In this document: positions 26,250-40,203 of the stretch, piece after piece
Layout of the letters: the number at the start of each line of letters is the position of its first letter
Position numbering within the stretch: the first letter of the stretch is position 1
Origin: Sindora glabra
Taxonomy: Eukaryota; Streptophyta; Magnoliopsida; Fabales; Fabaceae
Reading direction: 5' to 3'
Assembly (NCBI GenBank): GCA_020226215.1
Contig: CM035229.1
Span: 83,035,343-83,099,342, forward strand
DNA: 64,000 nt
The notes under the pieces: generated by a model
Databases searched by the model: none
What the model was told of the DNA's origin: nothing
Seen by the model: the letters and a program-made list of their open reading frames with translations, nothing else
Position numbers and translations under genes: made by a program

Positions 26250-28698
26250 TGGTATCCACATCCTGACGCATTGATCCTAGACCACGGAATCCTTCACTGC
26301 TGACGGCTCAAACCTCGCACATCTCCCAACCGATTTGGGCAGGCCATGTATGGAAATATTTAGATCTTAATAAATTTAGTTGAACAGTTTCTGAATTGTC
26401 AGACGCAATAATTAATTTTTTTTTCCAGCCTGACTGTGTGTTGAGGATTCGACGAGCTCATCACTACTATCACCAGTAGCCGTTGGAGTTGATTGTCCCC
26501 TTGTTACGAGAGGCAAGTTTTTATGACCTGACGATGTGCGAGTTTGTGCCGATCGACCATCAGTTGATCAGTGCTTTTGTAGAGAGGTGGAGGCCGGAGA
26601 CACACACCTTTCACATGCCGCAGGGGGAGACGATTATTACATTACAAGATGTTACTTTCCAACTCGACCTACCCATTGACGGTCGAGCAGTGATGGGACC
26701 CACTGTGTGGAGATGGAGAGCCCTGATAGAGGAGTATCTGAAATTCCAGTTACCGGTGGACGAGAATGTCATCAGAGGGGGCGACTGAGGATGAGTTGGT
26801 TGGAGAGGCATTTCACTCATCTTCTAGATGATGCGGATGAGGTGACAGTGCAGAGATTCACCCGGGCCTACATTTTACGTCTCATTGGTGGGACGTTATT
26901 TCCAGACCACTCCGGCACATATGTCCACCTCATGCACCTATCCTTGCTCGGAGACTTACATGAGGCTGGGACGTACAGTTGGGGATCTGCTTGCCTGGCC
27001 TATCTGTACAAAGAGCTCTGCAAGGCCACTGCTCCGGATTACAGGGAGATAGGAGGGTGTTGCCTACTACTACAGCTCTGGGCATGGGATAGATTTCCCA
27101 CTATCGCCCTCGCGATTACTGTTTCAGACATACTAGAAGGGGATGCAGGGATTGGCCCCCTAGCCTGCAGGTTAGAAAAATTTTCAACTTGTACTTATAA
27201 TTAAGTTGACTTTGAAGTTGTTTAACTTAGTTATTGTACTTGGTAGGTGGCACTATCATAAGATGTTTCAGGATAGTCCGGCGCACAGCCTACCCTATTA
27301 TAGATACGTGCTGGACTGTATTCAACTCGACCAGGTATGTAGGGGATAATGCATATTTTTATTTTAGGGCTTTGTCCATTTCATTGTTGCATTTAAATGA
27401 TAAAATAAATTTGTAATTTCAGATCGCCTGGATCCTGTACATTGAGGTGGTCACCGCATCACTGCCTCAGTACTGTTTTGACAGGAGTGACATGTGAACA
27501 GCAATGGTGCCACTCATTCACTTTCAGATTGTCGAGTGGCACCAGCCGGATAGGGTTTTGCGGCAGTTTGGACTACGCCAGGCTATTCCTGAGCCACCGA
27601 AGCAGGTGGCGGAGGTCCACTGCCTTCACTTGTCCGGTCGGCATGATGAGGAGTGGCATATCCGCCATCAGCCGTACATTGCACTCTGGGATATCTGGCA
27701 AGACTTGTGCGCTATCGCCGAGCCGACCACACGACTAGTTCTAGGCCCACGATCCGATTACATGGCATGGTACAGACGGGTTACCAGGCGATGTATTACA
27801 CCTGTTGGGGGAGCGCTAGACCTTGTGGTAATACTTCGTGCTAGTTTTCTGCATCTGATTTTCTTCCCGTGCATTAGTATTGTAACTAACTTTAATGTCA
27901 AAAATTTGTACAGGTAGATGAGGTGTTGACACTACAGGACTTCACTACACCTAAGGAATAGTCTAGGTTCACCTTTGATGCACTTAGATCAGCGACGGAC
28001 TCCATCCTTCATGCCATTCAGGACGTTGATCATGTGATTATTGACTCACATGCGGAGCTAACTCCTCATGCCTATCATATCCCAAACCCTGCGGAGGGTG
28101 ACCATGATCAGCCTCGTTCTCGTCAATGACGTCGCACTGCTTCACGACCTACGTCGCAAGCTGATGTTCCATCTGCTTCGACAGTGCAATAGACTCCACC
28201 ATCGACTGCCCAGGACACCATGATGATGATGCCAGATATTACTGCCTCATCTCATATGTACCCTACTGCACCTGATGATCCTTCATTCTCCATCATGTTC
28301 CCAGCTGCACTATATGGTCCGTCATTATCCCAGATGTACCAGTTTACCTATGAAGTTCCATCCTCATTCCAAGCATTTCCACATATACTAGGAGTTTCAT
28401 CTTCATTCCATGCCTTTCCTTCCGGTGATGCTGGTCCATCACAGCCATATCGTCCTGCATTTAGTCTATATACTCAGGATCAGGGATCAGCACTTGGTGA
28501 CATGATGACATGATGACAGATGACTCAGAGCTTGTAGATACAAATAGAGGTAGAGGCAGAGGCAGAGCTGGAGCTGGAGGTAGGAGAGATACAGACATCG
28601 GAGATGTGACTCCCGAGCCTGCGCAGAGGGTTAGTAGATATGACCGCCACATTACCGATCCTGGATGTGGGACTGGACATCACTTACGTAGACATTAG
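26250..28698 (+). pseudogene. Plant mobile domain (MAIN-like) gene, broken
   Basis: A decayed gene for a plant mobile domain protein, the family of MAIN/MAIL1 and of the extension of PP7-like phosphatases. Conserved segments are TMCEFVPIDHQLISAFVERW, HMPQGETIITLQDVTFQL, RAYILRLIGGTLFPD, WGSACLAYLYKELCKA, LLQLWAWDRF, WHYHKM and PDRVLRQFGLRQAIP. Exons by splice signals: about 26250-26341, 26429-27170, 27247-27334, 27423-27827 and 27914 to the end. The tail is Pro/Ser-rich, then RG-rich (around 28543-28590). Damage includes an in-frame stop just before 26483, a frame change near 26775, a stop where Trp is expected near 27495, stops at 27959, 28127 and 28190, and a short GACATGAT duplication near 28505 that shifts frame. 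It lies 270 bp after the transposase gene in the same orientation. Cellular homologues act in silencing and meristem maintenance; the role in transposons is unknown. Confidence 0.88.
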
Positions 28699-29510
28699 CT
28701 TTCTTTTTCATGTTTATTGTATATTTATGGACATCTATCTTACTACTTTATTGCCAAACATCAACATTTAGGCTTATTTTGATTATTACAACATTTTTAT
28801 CTTCTTGCGTAGGTACTTATATCGATTTTAATTATTAATTCTTCTAACAAATATACAATTAATTCAATTCTCATATAACGCATCAAATATATGCAATTTT
28901 TTTTAATAACATCCTTCTATTTCGTTATATTATTGGAATAAATATAAAATATTATTGAATATTATTGGAATAAATATAAAATAAAAAAATATATCTATTT
29001 CGTTATATTTCTTTTCATTTTTAATAATCTTCAACTTCTTACATAAAGAATATTATTGAATAATTCAATAAATTTGCTTATGTGTAATAACGTATTAAAT
29101 AATTACTTGTAATAATATAATTTCGAACGGTAGAAGTTTATAATTCTGAAAAATGATAAATATTAAGTGTCATTGGATCAAATTTTGAGAGATATTAATA
29201 TAAATTATGTAATTATTCTTTATTGATCCTATATTTTATTTTAATAATATTCAATTATTTACTAAATATTTATTATTTTTATTAAATATATTATTATCAT
29301 CAACTACTTTCTTATTTAATTCCTATAATAAATTTATATATTAGATATCAAAGTAGAGTTAACATATTTTTTTATGATATCAAATATAATTATGAATTAA
29401 GTAATTTATTTTTAAAAATTTATTTTAAGTCACAATCACATACTATTTATTTTTAAAATTTTTATTTTGAAATGACATCAAAATTAAAATTTTAAAAATA
29501 AAAATTGCAG
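28699..29510. other. AT-rich tail of the MULE
   Basis: Non-coding AT-rich DNA between the PMD pseudogene and the right-end motif cluster. It includes a direct repeat around 28930-28985 (ATTGGAATAAATATAAAATA twice). No gene is seen. Confidence 0.6.
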
Positions 29511-29513
29511 AGT

Positions 29514-29604
29514 GAGGGCGCCATTCAAAATGGCGCCCTCAAGGATACCCAGAGGCGCCATCTAGGGTGACGCCTCCCCCCTAGACGTCATCCCAAGTGG
29601 CGCC
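29514..29604. repeat. GGCGCC motif cluster, right end
   Basis: GGCGCC at 29517, 29532, 29554 and 29599. The first two form a perfect 27-bp palindrome with 12-bp arms (GAGGGCGCCATT, spacer CAA, and its complement). It mirrors the left-end cluster and confirms that both ends belong to one element. Confidence 0.85.
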
Positions 29605-29618
29605 TCCCCCCATCGCAC

Positions 29619-29692
29619 ATATTTTGGTAATATGTTTGCAAACAACGGTAAAACAGAAATTAATTTTCAAAAAAATAGTAATACAATAATTT
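29619..29692 (-). repeat. Right terminal inverted repeat of the MULE
   Basis: Begins with ATATTTTGGTAATATGTTT (29619-29637), the exact reverse complement of the left inner end, and continues imperfectly to the flanking direct repeat. Confidence 0.75.
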
Positions 29693-29706
29693 AACCGCAT
29701 GAGGCG
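29693..29706. repeat. Right 14-bp flanking direct repeat of the MULE
   Basis: AACCGCATGAGGCG, identical to 19771-19784. Confidence 0.85.
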
Positions 29707-30880
29707 TGTCCTCGATGCTGGTTAATTAATTTTTAACACCCAAGAAACTGATGAGGCATGCAGGCATGTGAATTTGAATACAACAATAAGGGTGCTGTTA
29801 TTTTTTAGAAAATATTTTTTTTAAAGAATAATTTTTTCATACTCAAAGTAAAAGTTAGGGTATAGATACTTTGACTAATCAACTAATTAATACATGACAC
29901 ATGACATATATAAACAATTCAATAAATTAAATCATAGCACACAAATAAAAAATAACTAGTCAACAAATTTATTTATATTTTTAATTTTACCCCCAATTAT
30001 TAAGAAATTATATTTTTCTCCCCTCCTTAAAATTTTCACGCTTCATTAATTATTTTAAATAATTTTATTTAATTTTATATACATCCAATCATGAAAATTC
30101 AATTCTAACTTCTATTATTTTTATTTGGTCTTAACAAAATTTAAATATTTAAGTGATAATAACATACTAAATAAATCATTCAAATAATAAAATAAAATAT
30201 TAATTATTTAAAAATAAAATAAATTAAGTATGTTGTTACATAGATTAAATTAAAAAAATTGAAAAATAATTTTTTAAAATTAAGTACGTTATTTAGTAAA
30301 GTTAAAAATAATATATTTCATTAAGTACGTCGATTTTTTTTCTTATTATACGAGGGTAATATATAAGGGAGATACACATAATTTTTCATTGTTTATAAAA
30401 ACAATAATTTATCTCATTAATATAATTTTAGTCTAAAATAATATAAAAATAAAATTTTATCCCAATAAAAATAATATATTTATTTATCATTGGAGGGAAA
30501 ATGATCAAAAGAAGAAAAATCTAAATTCAATAGATTTTCATCCCTTGATTTTCTTTAATTGATGAATCTCAATTGTATGATTGGTTTGTCGTTGTAGGCG
30601 TGCTGAGAATGGTATGGTTACATGATTCTTTTCCTCTTCCATTTAATAAATTTTATTTAAATTTATTTATTTTAACAATAAGTGATTATTAATTAATTGT
30701 AACATATGTAAATTAATTATACATTAAGCATAATTTTTAGTATATTAGGCTTTCTTATGAAATTATTGACATAAAAATATTTAATAATATAAAATTATAA
30801 TTATAAAATAAATTATTTTTTATAATTAATTTTTTAATTATAATTTTTTTATAATTTTTTTGCAATAATCAACTTTATAA
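29707..30880. other. AT-rich intergenic DNA
   Basis: No gene, RNA gene or clear element is seen. Confidence 0.5.
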
Positions 30881-30883
30881 GGA

Positions 30884-30962
30884 ATCAGTGCTACTTTTTT
30901 TAAATTTATTAAACTATAACGAATTTTTATAGTTTAATAAATTTAAAAAAAGTAGCACTGAT
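30884..30962. repeat. Perfect 36-bp inverted repeat (hairpin)
   Basis: Arms 30884-30919 and 30927-30962 are exact reverse complements separated by 7 bp (CGAATTT). The arms begin ATCAGTGCTAC and include seven T. Just outside, TAAGG on the left matches its complement CCTTA on the right after a small gap. Perfect pairing in fast-decaying AT-rich DNA suggests a recent origin or replication slippage. Confidence 0.9.

Positions 30963-34355
<3,393 letters not shown>

Positions 34356-34413
<58 letters not shown>
34356..34413. repeat. (TA)n microsatellite, 58 bp
   Basis: Uninterrupted alternating TA tract. Confidence 0.95.
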
Positions 34414-34416
<3 letters not shown>

Positions 34417-34469
34417 TAAATGAAATAAAAATATTATCATGGGAAAAATTATAAAAATAACAATTGAAC

Positions 34470-34676
34470 TAAGATTAAAATTCTATTTTAATTTTTAAAA
34501 TATTTAATTTGTATTAGTTTTATTCTTAAAATAAGATTTATATTAATTTTAGTCTTTAGGAATTAAAATTTTACTTAAATTTAAAATTTTAGAGATCAAA
34601 TTAATAGAAATCTTACTTCATGGATGAAAATAATTTAAATCAAATATTCTAGGAATCAGAATAGAATTCTAATCTT
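34470..34676. mobile_element. Foldback MITE
   Basis: The left half (from TAAGATTAAAATTCTATTTTA) is the imperfect reverse complement of the right half (ending ...TAGAATTCTAATCTTA), with arms of about 100 bp meeting near 34571. A similar foldback lies at about 45806-46041 and shares words such as AAAATAAGATTTATAT. No coding capacity. The structure is that of a small miniature inverted-repeat element; I cannot name the superfamily. Confidence 0.65.
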
Positions 34677-37240
34677 AAAAAAATTCTATAATATATTATT
34701 ATATTTGATCATTAATTTATTATTTTATAATATATTAAATTTAAATTTATAAAAAATTAATATGTAATAAATTTTAATAATATATTAATACACCATTTCA
34801 TTAATAATGCATCATAATCTTTTCCTTAATTTTAAATTTTATTATACATATATAAAACTAGAATATAAACCGTGCCTTGCATGGGTTGCAATTTTTTAAT
34901 TATAATTTGAAATTATGGATTTAATTAGTTTAGCAATTAAATATTTATAATTTTCAAATAAAAAATATTTTTTAACATGTTAGCTAATTAAAGAATTTTG
35001 TTGAAGAGTGAAGAGTTACAAAAAGTGACTTGCACGATGAAGCGTGAGAAATATTTGCTAACTAAATTAGCGAGTAGCTTGCATGACAAGAGAAGATTTA
35101 TTATAACAATACAATGAAGGGAAATCAAAATCATGAGAATTATATAATTAGGTAGATATACCTCAATGAAGCAAGAGAGTGGAAAACAAAAAAGATGAAA
35201 AAGAATATAAAGAAAGAAGTATCCATCACCCTAAATATGTTATAAATGTTTTCGGCTGCATATCATAATAGGAAATGGTTATGATGCATAATTAATATAC
35301 ACTATATATTATTAAATTTAATTATTAATATATTATTATATAATATATTAAATTTAATTTTAAAAAATAAATTTAATATATAATTAAATTTAATTATACA
35401 TTAATATATCATAATCTCTTAATAATCCTTTCGTTTCAAATGTTTCCATGTAATTATTTTTGGAATAGAACTAGTTTCATGTGGTCTACTTTCTTTAATG
35501 ATTTTGCTATTGACCGTCTATTTTTTTGGTATTGACTTGCTTTCTTACTTCTTTCCTTCCGAAGATGATTGGAATAAAGTGGGGCTTTTCCCTCCTCCAA
35601 AACACGAATGTATATATAAACTTAATTAATTAATTCCAATATTGCTCACTTTTTACTTTACCTCTGCAAATTTTAACAATATCTTTGTCATCATACACTT
35701 TCCGACCTTTCCTATGTATGGAGGGAGGAAGATGGCAACGATAGGCGACAGTGCTTGCTAAATTATGTGATTGTCATTTTCTTAATATTCATACAGTCAA
35801 ATTGTGACCTACTCCTCATTCATTCACACTAACAACATTAAAGATTTATATTAAAAAATGCGGAAGAAATTCACACACATGCATAAAATAGTAGAACAAG
35901 GTTCGTTTGTCCAGAAAGTTAGAGGTACATTTTTAGAAATGCTGACATGTGTTTCAAATGGGAAAAAATTGACCCACAGTGATGGTACGAAGATTCAATT
36001 CAACAATCGCAATCCGATCGAGGCACATTATGTATAGAATGAAGAAGAATAGAAAAAGAGAACCAAAATTCCATAGAAGCCTGCATGGCTAATTTCGGTC
36101 TTAATTACTTTGGATTAATCATTTTTTCTCTGGTAAAAGAAACTGAATCAGCAAATTTTTAATAATATGGAACGAGAATTAAATTATGATCTGCAACTAT
36201 AATATTATAATATTACAGTCACAAGTTGTACTATGTTTATGATTTTATGTAATTTTAATTTTATATTATAATAATTATACTTTTTATATTTATTTATAAT
36301 TTTATTAATCACAATAATTTTAATAATATAGAAAGAAGAGTGAAAAAAATATATTAAAATATAAATAATATTACTCATATATTAGATGCGAACTTAAAGT
36401 AGTTCCTGCGCAGACGAAAGTTCCCTATAGATGATAATTAATCGCCGTTAATCATTTTACCCCCTCATTACCTAAACAAGTTTGTATAATGCATTAATCA
36501 GTGTTAAACTGCTAATTACGTGAAAAAATGCTTTAATTCTGGCCCCTCCCACAAGGCATCCGAAATGATGGCCAATTTCTGCCGTACTCTGTAGCCTGTG
36601 GCTTTCCGCAATGTTGCCAACGCTACGAACCTCACCTACAAAAGACAACGTTCCCAATTTTAACTCTCAACTGTTCAGCTGATGCCCCCATTTTACCAAA
36701 AGGCAAAGAAACTTCGCCAGAAAATATTGTTACTCACATTGACTAGTATACCCCTGAGGCTGACCTCACATCTTCATTATCGCCTTTAAAAAGGCTGCTT
36801 CAAGTGATATTAATTAGACTCCCTGCAACAGTCAGAGGTATGTATACCTTGGTCTGTAAAGATCCGTAATAAGACAGTAAAATTTCAAACTTGGACCGCA
36901 AAGAAAGCTGAACATAGTTAATTAAATCACTTGGGCATTCGTAATATATGTGCAATATGTGTTTTGTAATTCATTAGTTTTTTTTTTTTTGTTTATCTAA
37001 AAAAAGTACTACTCATTGTCCATCTCAAAATCTTTTATACAATAGGTAGTGAAAAAAAATTCTATCTTACCTAATTGAAATTGAAATTCCTTACTTTAAA
37101 AGACACATGCAAAAAGATTTACAATTTATAAACTCAATCTTACTTATGTACGTTGCCCTTTTCTTAGAATAACCTTTTTAAGAAGTGAGATAAAATGAAA
37201 AGAGAGAAATAGAGACTGACAAAAATAGGAAGCTTACGTG
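34677..37240. other. Intergenic DNA upstream of the IDD gene
   Basis: AT-rich to about 35400, then progressively less so. 36390-36850 is the most gene-like in composition, but I find no supported coding frame on either strand. It may carry distal regulatory sequence of the IDD gene. Confidence 0.4.
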
Positions 37241-37861
37241 TGTGTATTTGGGATCGGACTGTATTTATGCATGCAAAGCAAGAATTTTACTGTGGAGAAA
37301 TAATGAGAAGGTTTTGTTTCTTAGTGGGGATGTTTTGTTCCTCCGGAGCCCATCAAGCTGCTTGTGGGATCGAGCTTCGAGCTTTGTGATTGGGTCTCAC
37401 TCCCTCTCTCTCACTCTCCCTTTTTCAATGTTTATTAAGAGAAGAGCGATCCAGGAGAGCTATACAGACAATACCTGCTGAAGATGAGGTTGGACCTGGA
37501 AGGAAGAGACTAATCCAGAGAGAGAAAAGAAAGAGAAAGCTGATTATGGAAAAAAGGCTGAAAGTTTAAAAGCAACTAAAAAGAAAGCTGAAGGTAACCG
37601 AAAGAAAGAAAATAGCTTTTTCCCCTCCCTCTCTGACTCTGTGTGCTCTTCCTCCTAGCTTTGCATCATCCATCATCTCTTTCTCTCTCTTCTCTTTTCT
37701 TCCTAGGTGATCTCTTCTCTTCCTTTACTTAATTCTATCACAAAAAGAGCCGGAAAGACAAACATAGATTGATTCCCTTGATTCGTAGGCTTCTTTCACA
37801 GAAAAAAAAAAAAAAGAATATATATCAAACACTCCTGGAATACTGAGAGGACTCAAACTCC
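37241..37861 (+). promoter_or_regulatory. IDD gene promoter/5' leader, GA/CT-rich
   Basis: This stretch directly precedes the IDD start codon and is rich in CT and GA repeats: CTCCCTCTCTCTCACTCTCC near 37400, GAGAGAGAAAAGAAAGAGAA near 37518 and TCTCTTTCTCTCTCTTCTC near 37675. Such leaders are common in plant regulator genes and match the GAGA type of site bound by BPC proteins. A nine-codon upstream ORF (37484-37513) lies in it. No clear TATA box is visible and the transcription start is unknown, so the promoter/leader border cannot be drawn. Confidence 0.5.
37484..37513 (+). CDS. Candidate upstream ORF (9 codons) of the IDD gene
   Basis: ATG at 37484 opens a short frame, MRLDLEGRD, closed by TAA at 37511. 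If it lies in the transcript it could reduce translation of the main frame. Evidence is position only. Confidence 0.25.
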   Translation: MRLDLEGRD

Positions 37862-40181
37862 ATGTTAGCTGCAGCCAATAACTCTCCATCTCCAGTTCCT
37901 GCTTCTGAACCATTTTCCTGCACAGAAAATGGTACTAATACTATTAATAAAAGGAAGCGAAGGCCTGCAGGAACCCCAGGTGCACAATTTTATTCCTATC
38001 GCCTCCAAATTCATTCTTTTCTTTATGTTTTTGGTGTTTTTCGTATGGTGGGTCTATGCATCATTAATTAATTAATTCTATTATTAATTCAGTACTATTA
38101 CTATGTCCAATTTAATTTCTTTCGTTTTTTTTATTCCCCGTGAAATTCTTTGGCCACAGATCCAGATGCAGAAGTGGTGTCCCTCTCACCAAAGACCCTA
38201 CTGGAATCCGATCGTTATGTGTGTGAGATCTGCAACCAGGGATTCCAGAGGGACCAAAACCTTCAGATGCACCGGCGGCGGCACAAGGTGCCGTGGAAGC
38301 TGCTGAAGAGAGAGACGCCGGTGGTGAGGAAGAGAGTGTTTGTGTGTCCAGAGCCGACCTGCTTGCACCATGATCCTTGTCATGCGCTAGGTGATCTTGT
38401 TGGGATTAAGAAGCATTTCAGAAGGAAACACAGCGACCACAAGCAATGGGTTTGTGAGAGATGCTCTAAGGGATATGCGGTGCAGTCGGATTACAAAGCC
38501 CATCTCAAAACCTGCGGCACCAGAGGCCATTCTTGCGATTGTGGTCGTGTTTTCTCAAGGTTCTTTTGCTTTAATCCATGATCTGATCGTATACCATAGT
38601 ATCTTTGTGGTTCTTAATTTACAAAAGGGTATTAGATATCTATCTATAGACTATCGACTATAAAACATATAATATAGATATATCATAATTAGATGTTTTT
38701 GTTGACATTTCTTTCTAATTCCCTGTGTTTGAGAAAGCATTTCTTCTTTTACCATTTTTATATATATCCCCATGATTCTTAAGTGAGCAAAATTTGCAAG
38801 CCCTTTGGTTTTACTTGAGTTTTGACTAGGAGAAATAATATTTTTCAAAGGAATAATAATTAGACTGATGGAATCTTAATCTTCCTAATTTTTTAAATAA
38901 AACTGTTCTTTTAGCGGTTGGGCAACACAATTCCCGAAGCTCAGTTTAGGTTGGTCCCTTGAGTACTGTTGGCCTCAAAATTCCTGGGCATGACAAGATG
39001 ATCTTAAAACAGTCTTCTCATGCATTTGCGATCTTAACAGTCTCACACTGCGTTTCTTAAATGGGTTTACATTACACAAAACAAAATATTTGATTTCAAA
39101 CGACGAGCTTGGTGCCTCAAAAGAATATGGATTCTTCTTGGCTTCTTTGTCCTTTATTTAGTGGGGAAAAAGCCTTCCATCATTTTGAAAACCAGTGGAT
39201 ACCTTTTAGACATACTTTTCCAGAAGTACTTTTTCTTTTTCCGTTTGACATCTTCACCGAATCTTTCGTTTATTTGCCTGTCTCTATATAATCTCCTTCT
39301 TTTCATTATTTTCCTATATTCTTTGTTTGTGTAGGGTGGAAAGCTTTATCGAACACCAAGATGCTTGTAATATGGGGCGTGTCCGGCCAGAATCACAGCC
39401 GCTACAACCGGCATGTTTGTCTCGAACCGCTTCGAGTCCAAGCCCTTCCAGCGAAACCAATTTCAGTACAGCTGGTTGCCATTGGCCTTCAGCTCTGATC
39501 TTGCCGAAGCCAATCGAACCCACATTTTTTAACCCTACTGCTCAAACCTCATCAAAGAACAATAAACTCATATTCCCAAACTTAGAGCTTCAGCTTTCAA
39601 CCACAACCCCATCCAATATTCCCATTGATGTTGTTTCCGTATTATCCCCCAAAACGGACGAAATACGTTCCACTCACCTGCAGCTCTCAATCGGGTCATC
39701 TGATGTTGGCCAGAAAAATAAGGAATCAAACTGCAGCTTGAATATTATTAACCGAAATAATTCGCCGAAAGGGAGCAGTGATAATAACAGCAGTGAGAGA
39801 GCAGCATTGAGGGTTCAAGAGGAAGCACGTGAGCAATTGAAGATTGCAATGGCGGAGAAAGCATACGCCGAGGAGGCAAGAAAACAGGCTAAAAGGCAGA
39901 TTGAACTTGCCGAGCAAGAGTTCACAAACGCCAAGAGGATCAGACAAGAAGCGCTGGCAGAACTGGACAAAGCCTTTGCTTTAAAAGAGCATGCAATCAA
40001 ACAGATAAAGTCCACTATGCTGCAAATCACTTGTCATGCCTGTAAGCAGCAGTTTCAAGCGCGAACGACGGCGTCACCACCGGATGAGAACTCTTTTGCA
40101 TTAAGCTACATGTCGTCTGCTGTGACAGCAGAAGGTGGTGGCGAAGTAGAGAACGACAATGGCAAAACCACTAACTCCTAG
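37862..40181 (+). CDS. SGR5: IDD14/15-clade C2H2 zinc-finger transcription factor (SGR5-like)
   Basis: Nuclear DNA-binding protein of the INDETERMINATE DOMAIN family. Exons 37862-37979, 38160-38559 and 39335-40181, joined by GT-AG introns, give 454 residues. Family marks in order: basic KRKRRPAGTP (30-39); ZF1 C61-C64-H77-H81 (YVCEICNQGFQRDQNLQMH); ZF2 C102-C107-H125-H130; ZF3 C138-C141-H154-C158; ZF4 C165-C167-H180-C184. Then come a Ser/Pro-rich linker, an LELQLS motif (256-261, EAR-like LxLxL), and a long Ala/Glu/Lys-rich coiled coil (about 327-403) followed by QITCHACKQQF. That C-terminal coil separates the IDD14/15/16 group from other IDDs. Arabidopsis SGR5/IDD15 acts in shoot gravitropism and lateral organ orientation, and IDD14 also in starch metabolism. 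All frames and splice sites are intact. The start is the first ATG in frame. It could equally be called IDD14; the two are hard to separate outside Brassicaceae. The next gene downstream encodes a BPC protein. Confidence 0.95.
37980..38159 (+). other. Intron 1 of the IDD gene
   Basis: A 180-bp intron with donor CCAG/GTGCAC and acceptor CCACAG/ATCC. It splits the codon for Asp40 after its first base. An ATG at 38150 within the intron is in frame with exon 2. Confidence 0.92.
38560..39334 (+). other. Intron 2 of the IDD gene
   Basis: A 775-bp intron with donor TCAAG/GTTCTT and acceptor GTGTAG/GGTGGA. It splits Arg173 inside zinc finger 4, so retention removes the last two zinc ligands and stops translation after seven intron-encoded residues (TGA at 38579). 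Confidence 0.92.
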
Positions 40182-40203
40182 AGAGAGAGAGAGAGAGAGA
40201 GAG
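40180..40203. repeat. (GA)n microsatellite starting in the IDD stop codon
   Basis: The IDD stop codon TAG (40179-40181) is the first unit of an uninterrupted GA repeat that opens the 3' UTR. A second (GA)n lies at about 40763-40782. Confidence 0.9.

Larger units (their letters stand above)
19785..29692 (+). mobile_element. 9.9-kb Mutator-like element with transposase and PMD genes
   Basis: A complete but dead Mutator-like DNA transposon. Its ends are imperfect inverted repeats of about 75-78 bp that include a perfect 19-bp match (19844-19862 against 29619-29637), and it is flanked by an exact 14-bp direct repeat. Inside each end is a cluster of GGCGCC motifs. Reading left to right it holds a promoter-like TATA sequence (20056-20063), 3 kb of AT-rich leader or intron with a 191-bp repeat, a MURA-type transposase pseudogene (23299-25979), a plant mobile domain pseudogene (26250-28698) and an AT-rich tail. 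Both genes are on the + strand. Stops, frameshifts and a deletion in both genes show it is no longer autonomous. The preserved direct repeat and domain order argue for insertion as one unit. PMD genes are known to travel with some MULE and Ty3/gypsy elements, so the pairing has precedent. Confidence 0.85.

Noticed and set aside
26611..26820. Minus-strand and alternative-frame ORFs over the PMD and transposase regions
   Set aside because: They are antisense or out-of-frame shadows of recognisable conserved domains on the + strand.
36472..36657. Minus-strand open frame upstream of the IDD gene
   Set aside because: 61 residues, no recognised domain, no splice partner; likely chance in a less AT-rich patch.
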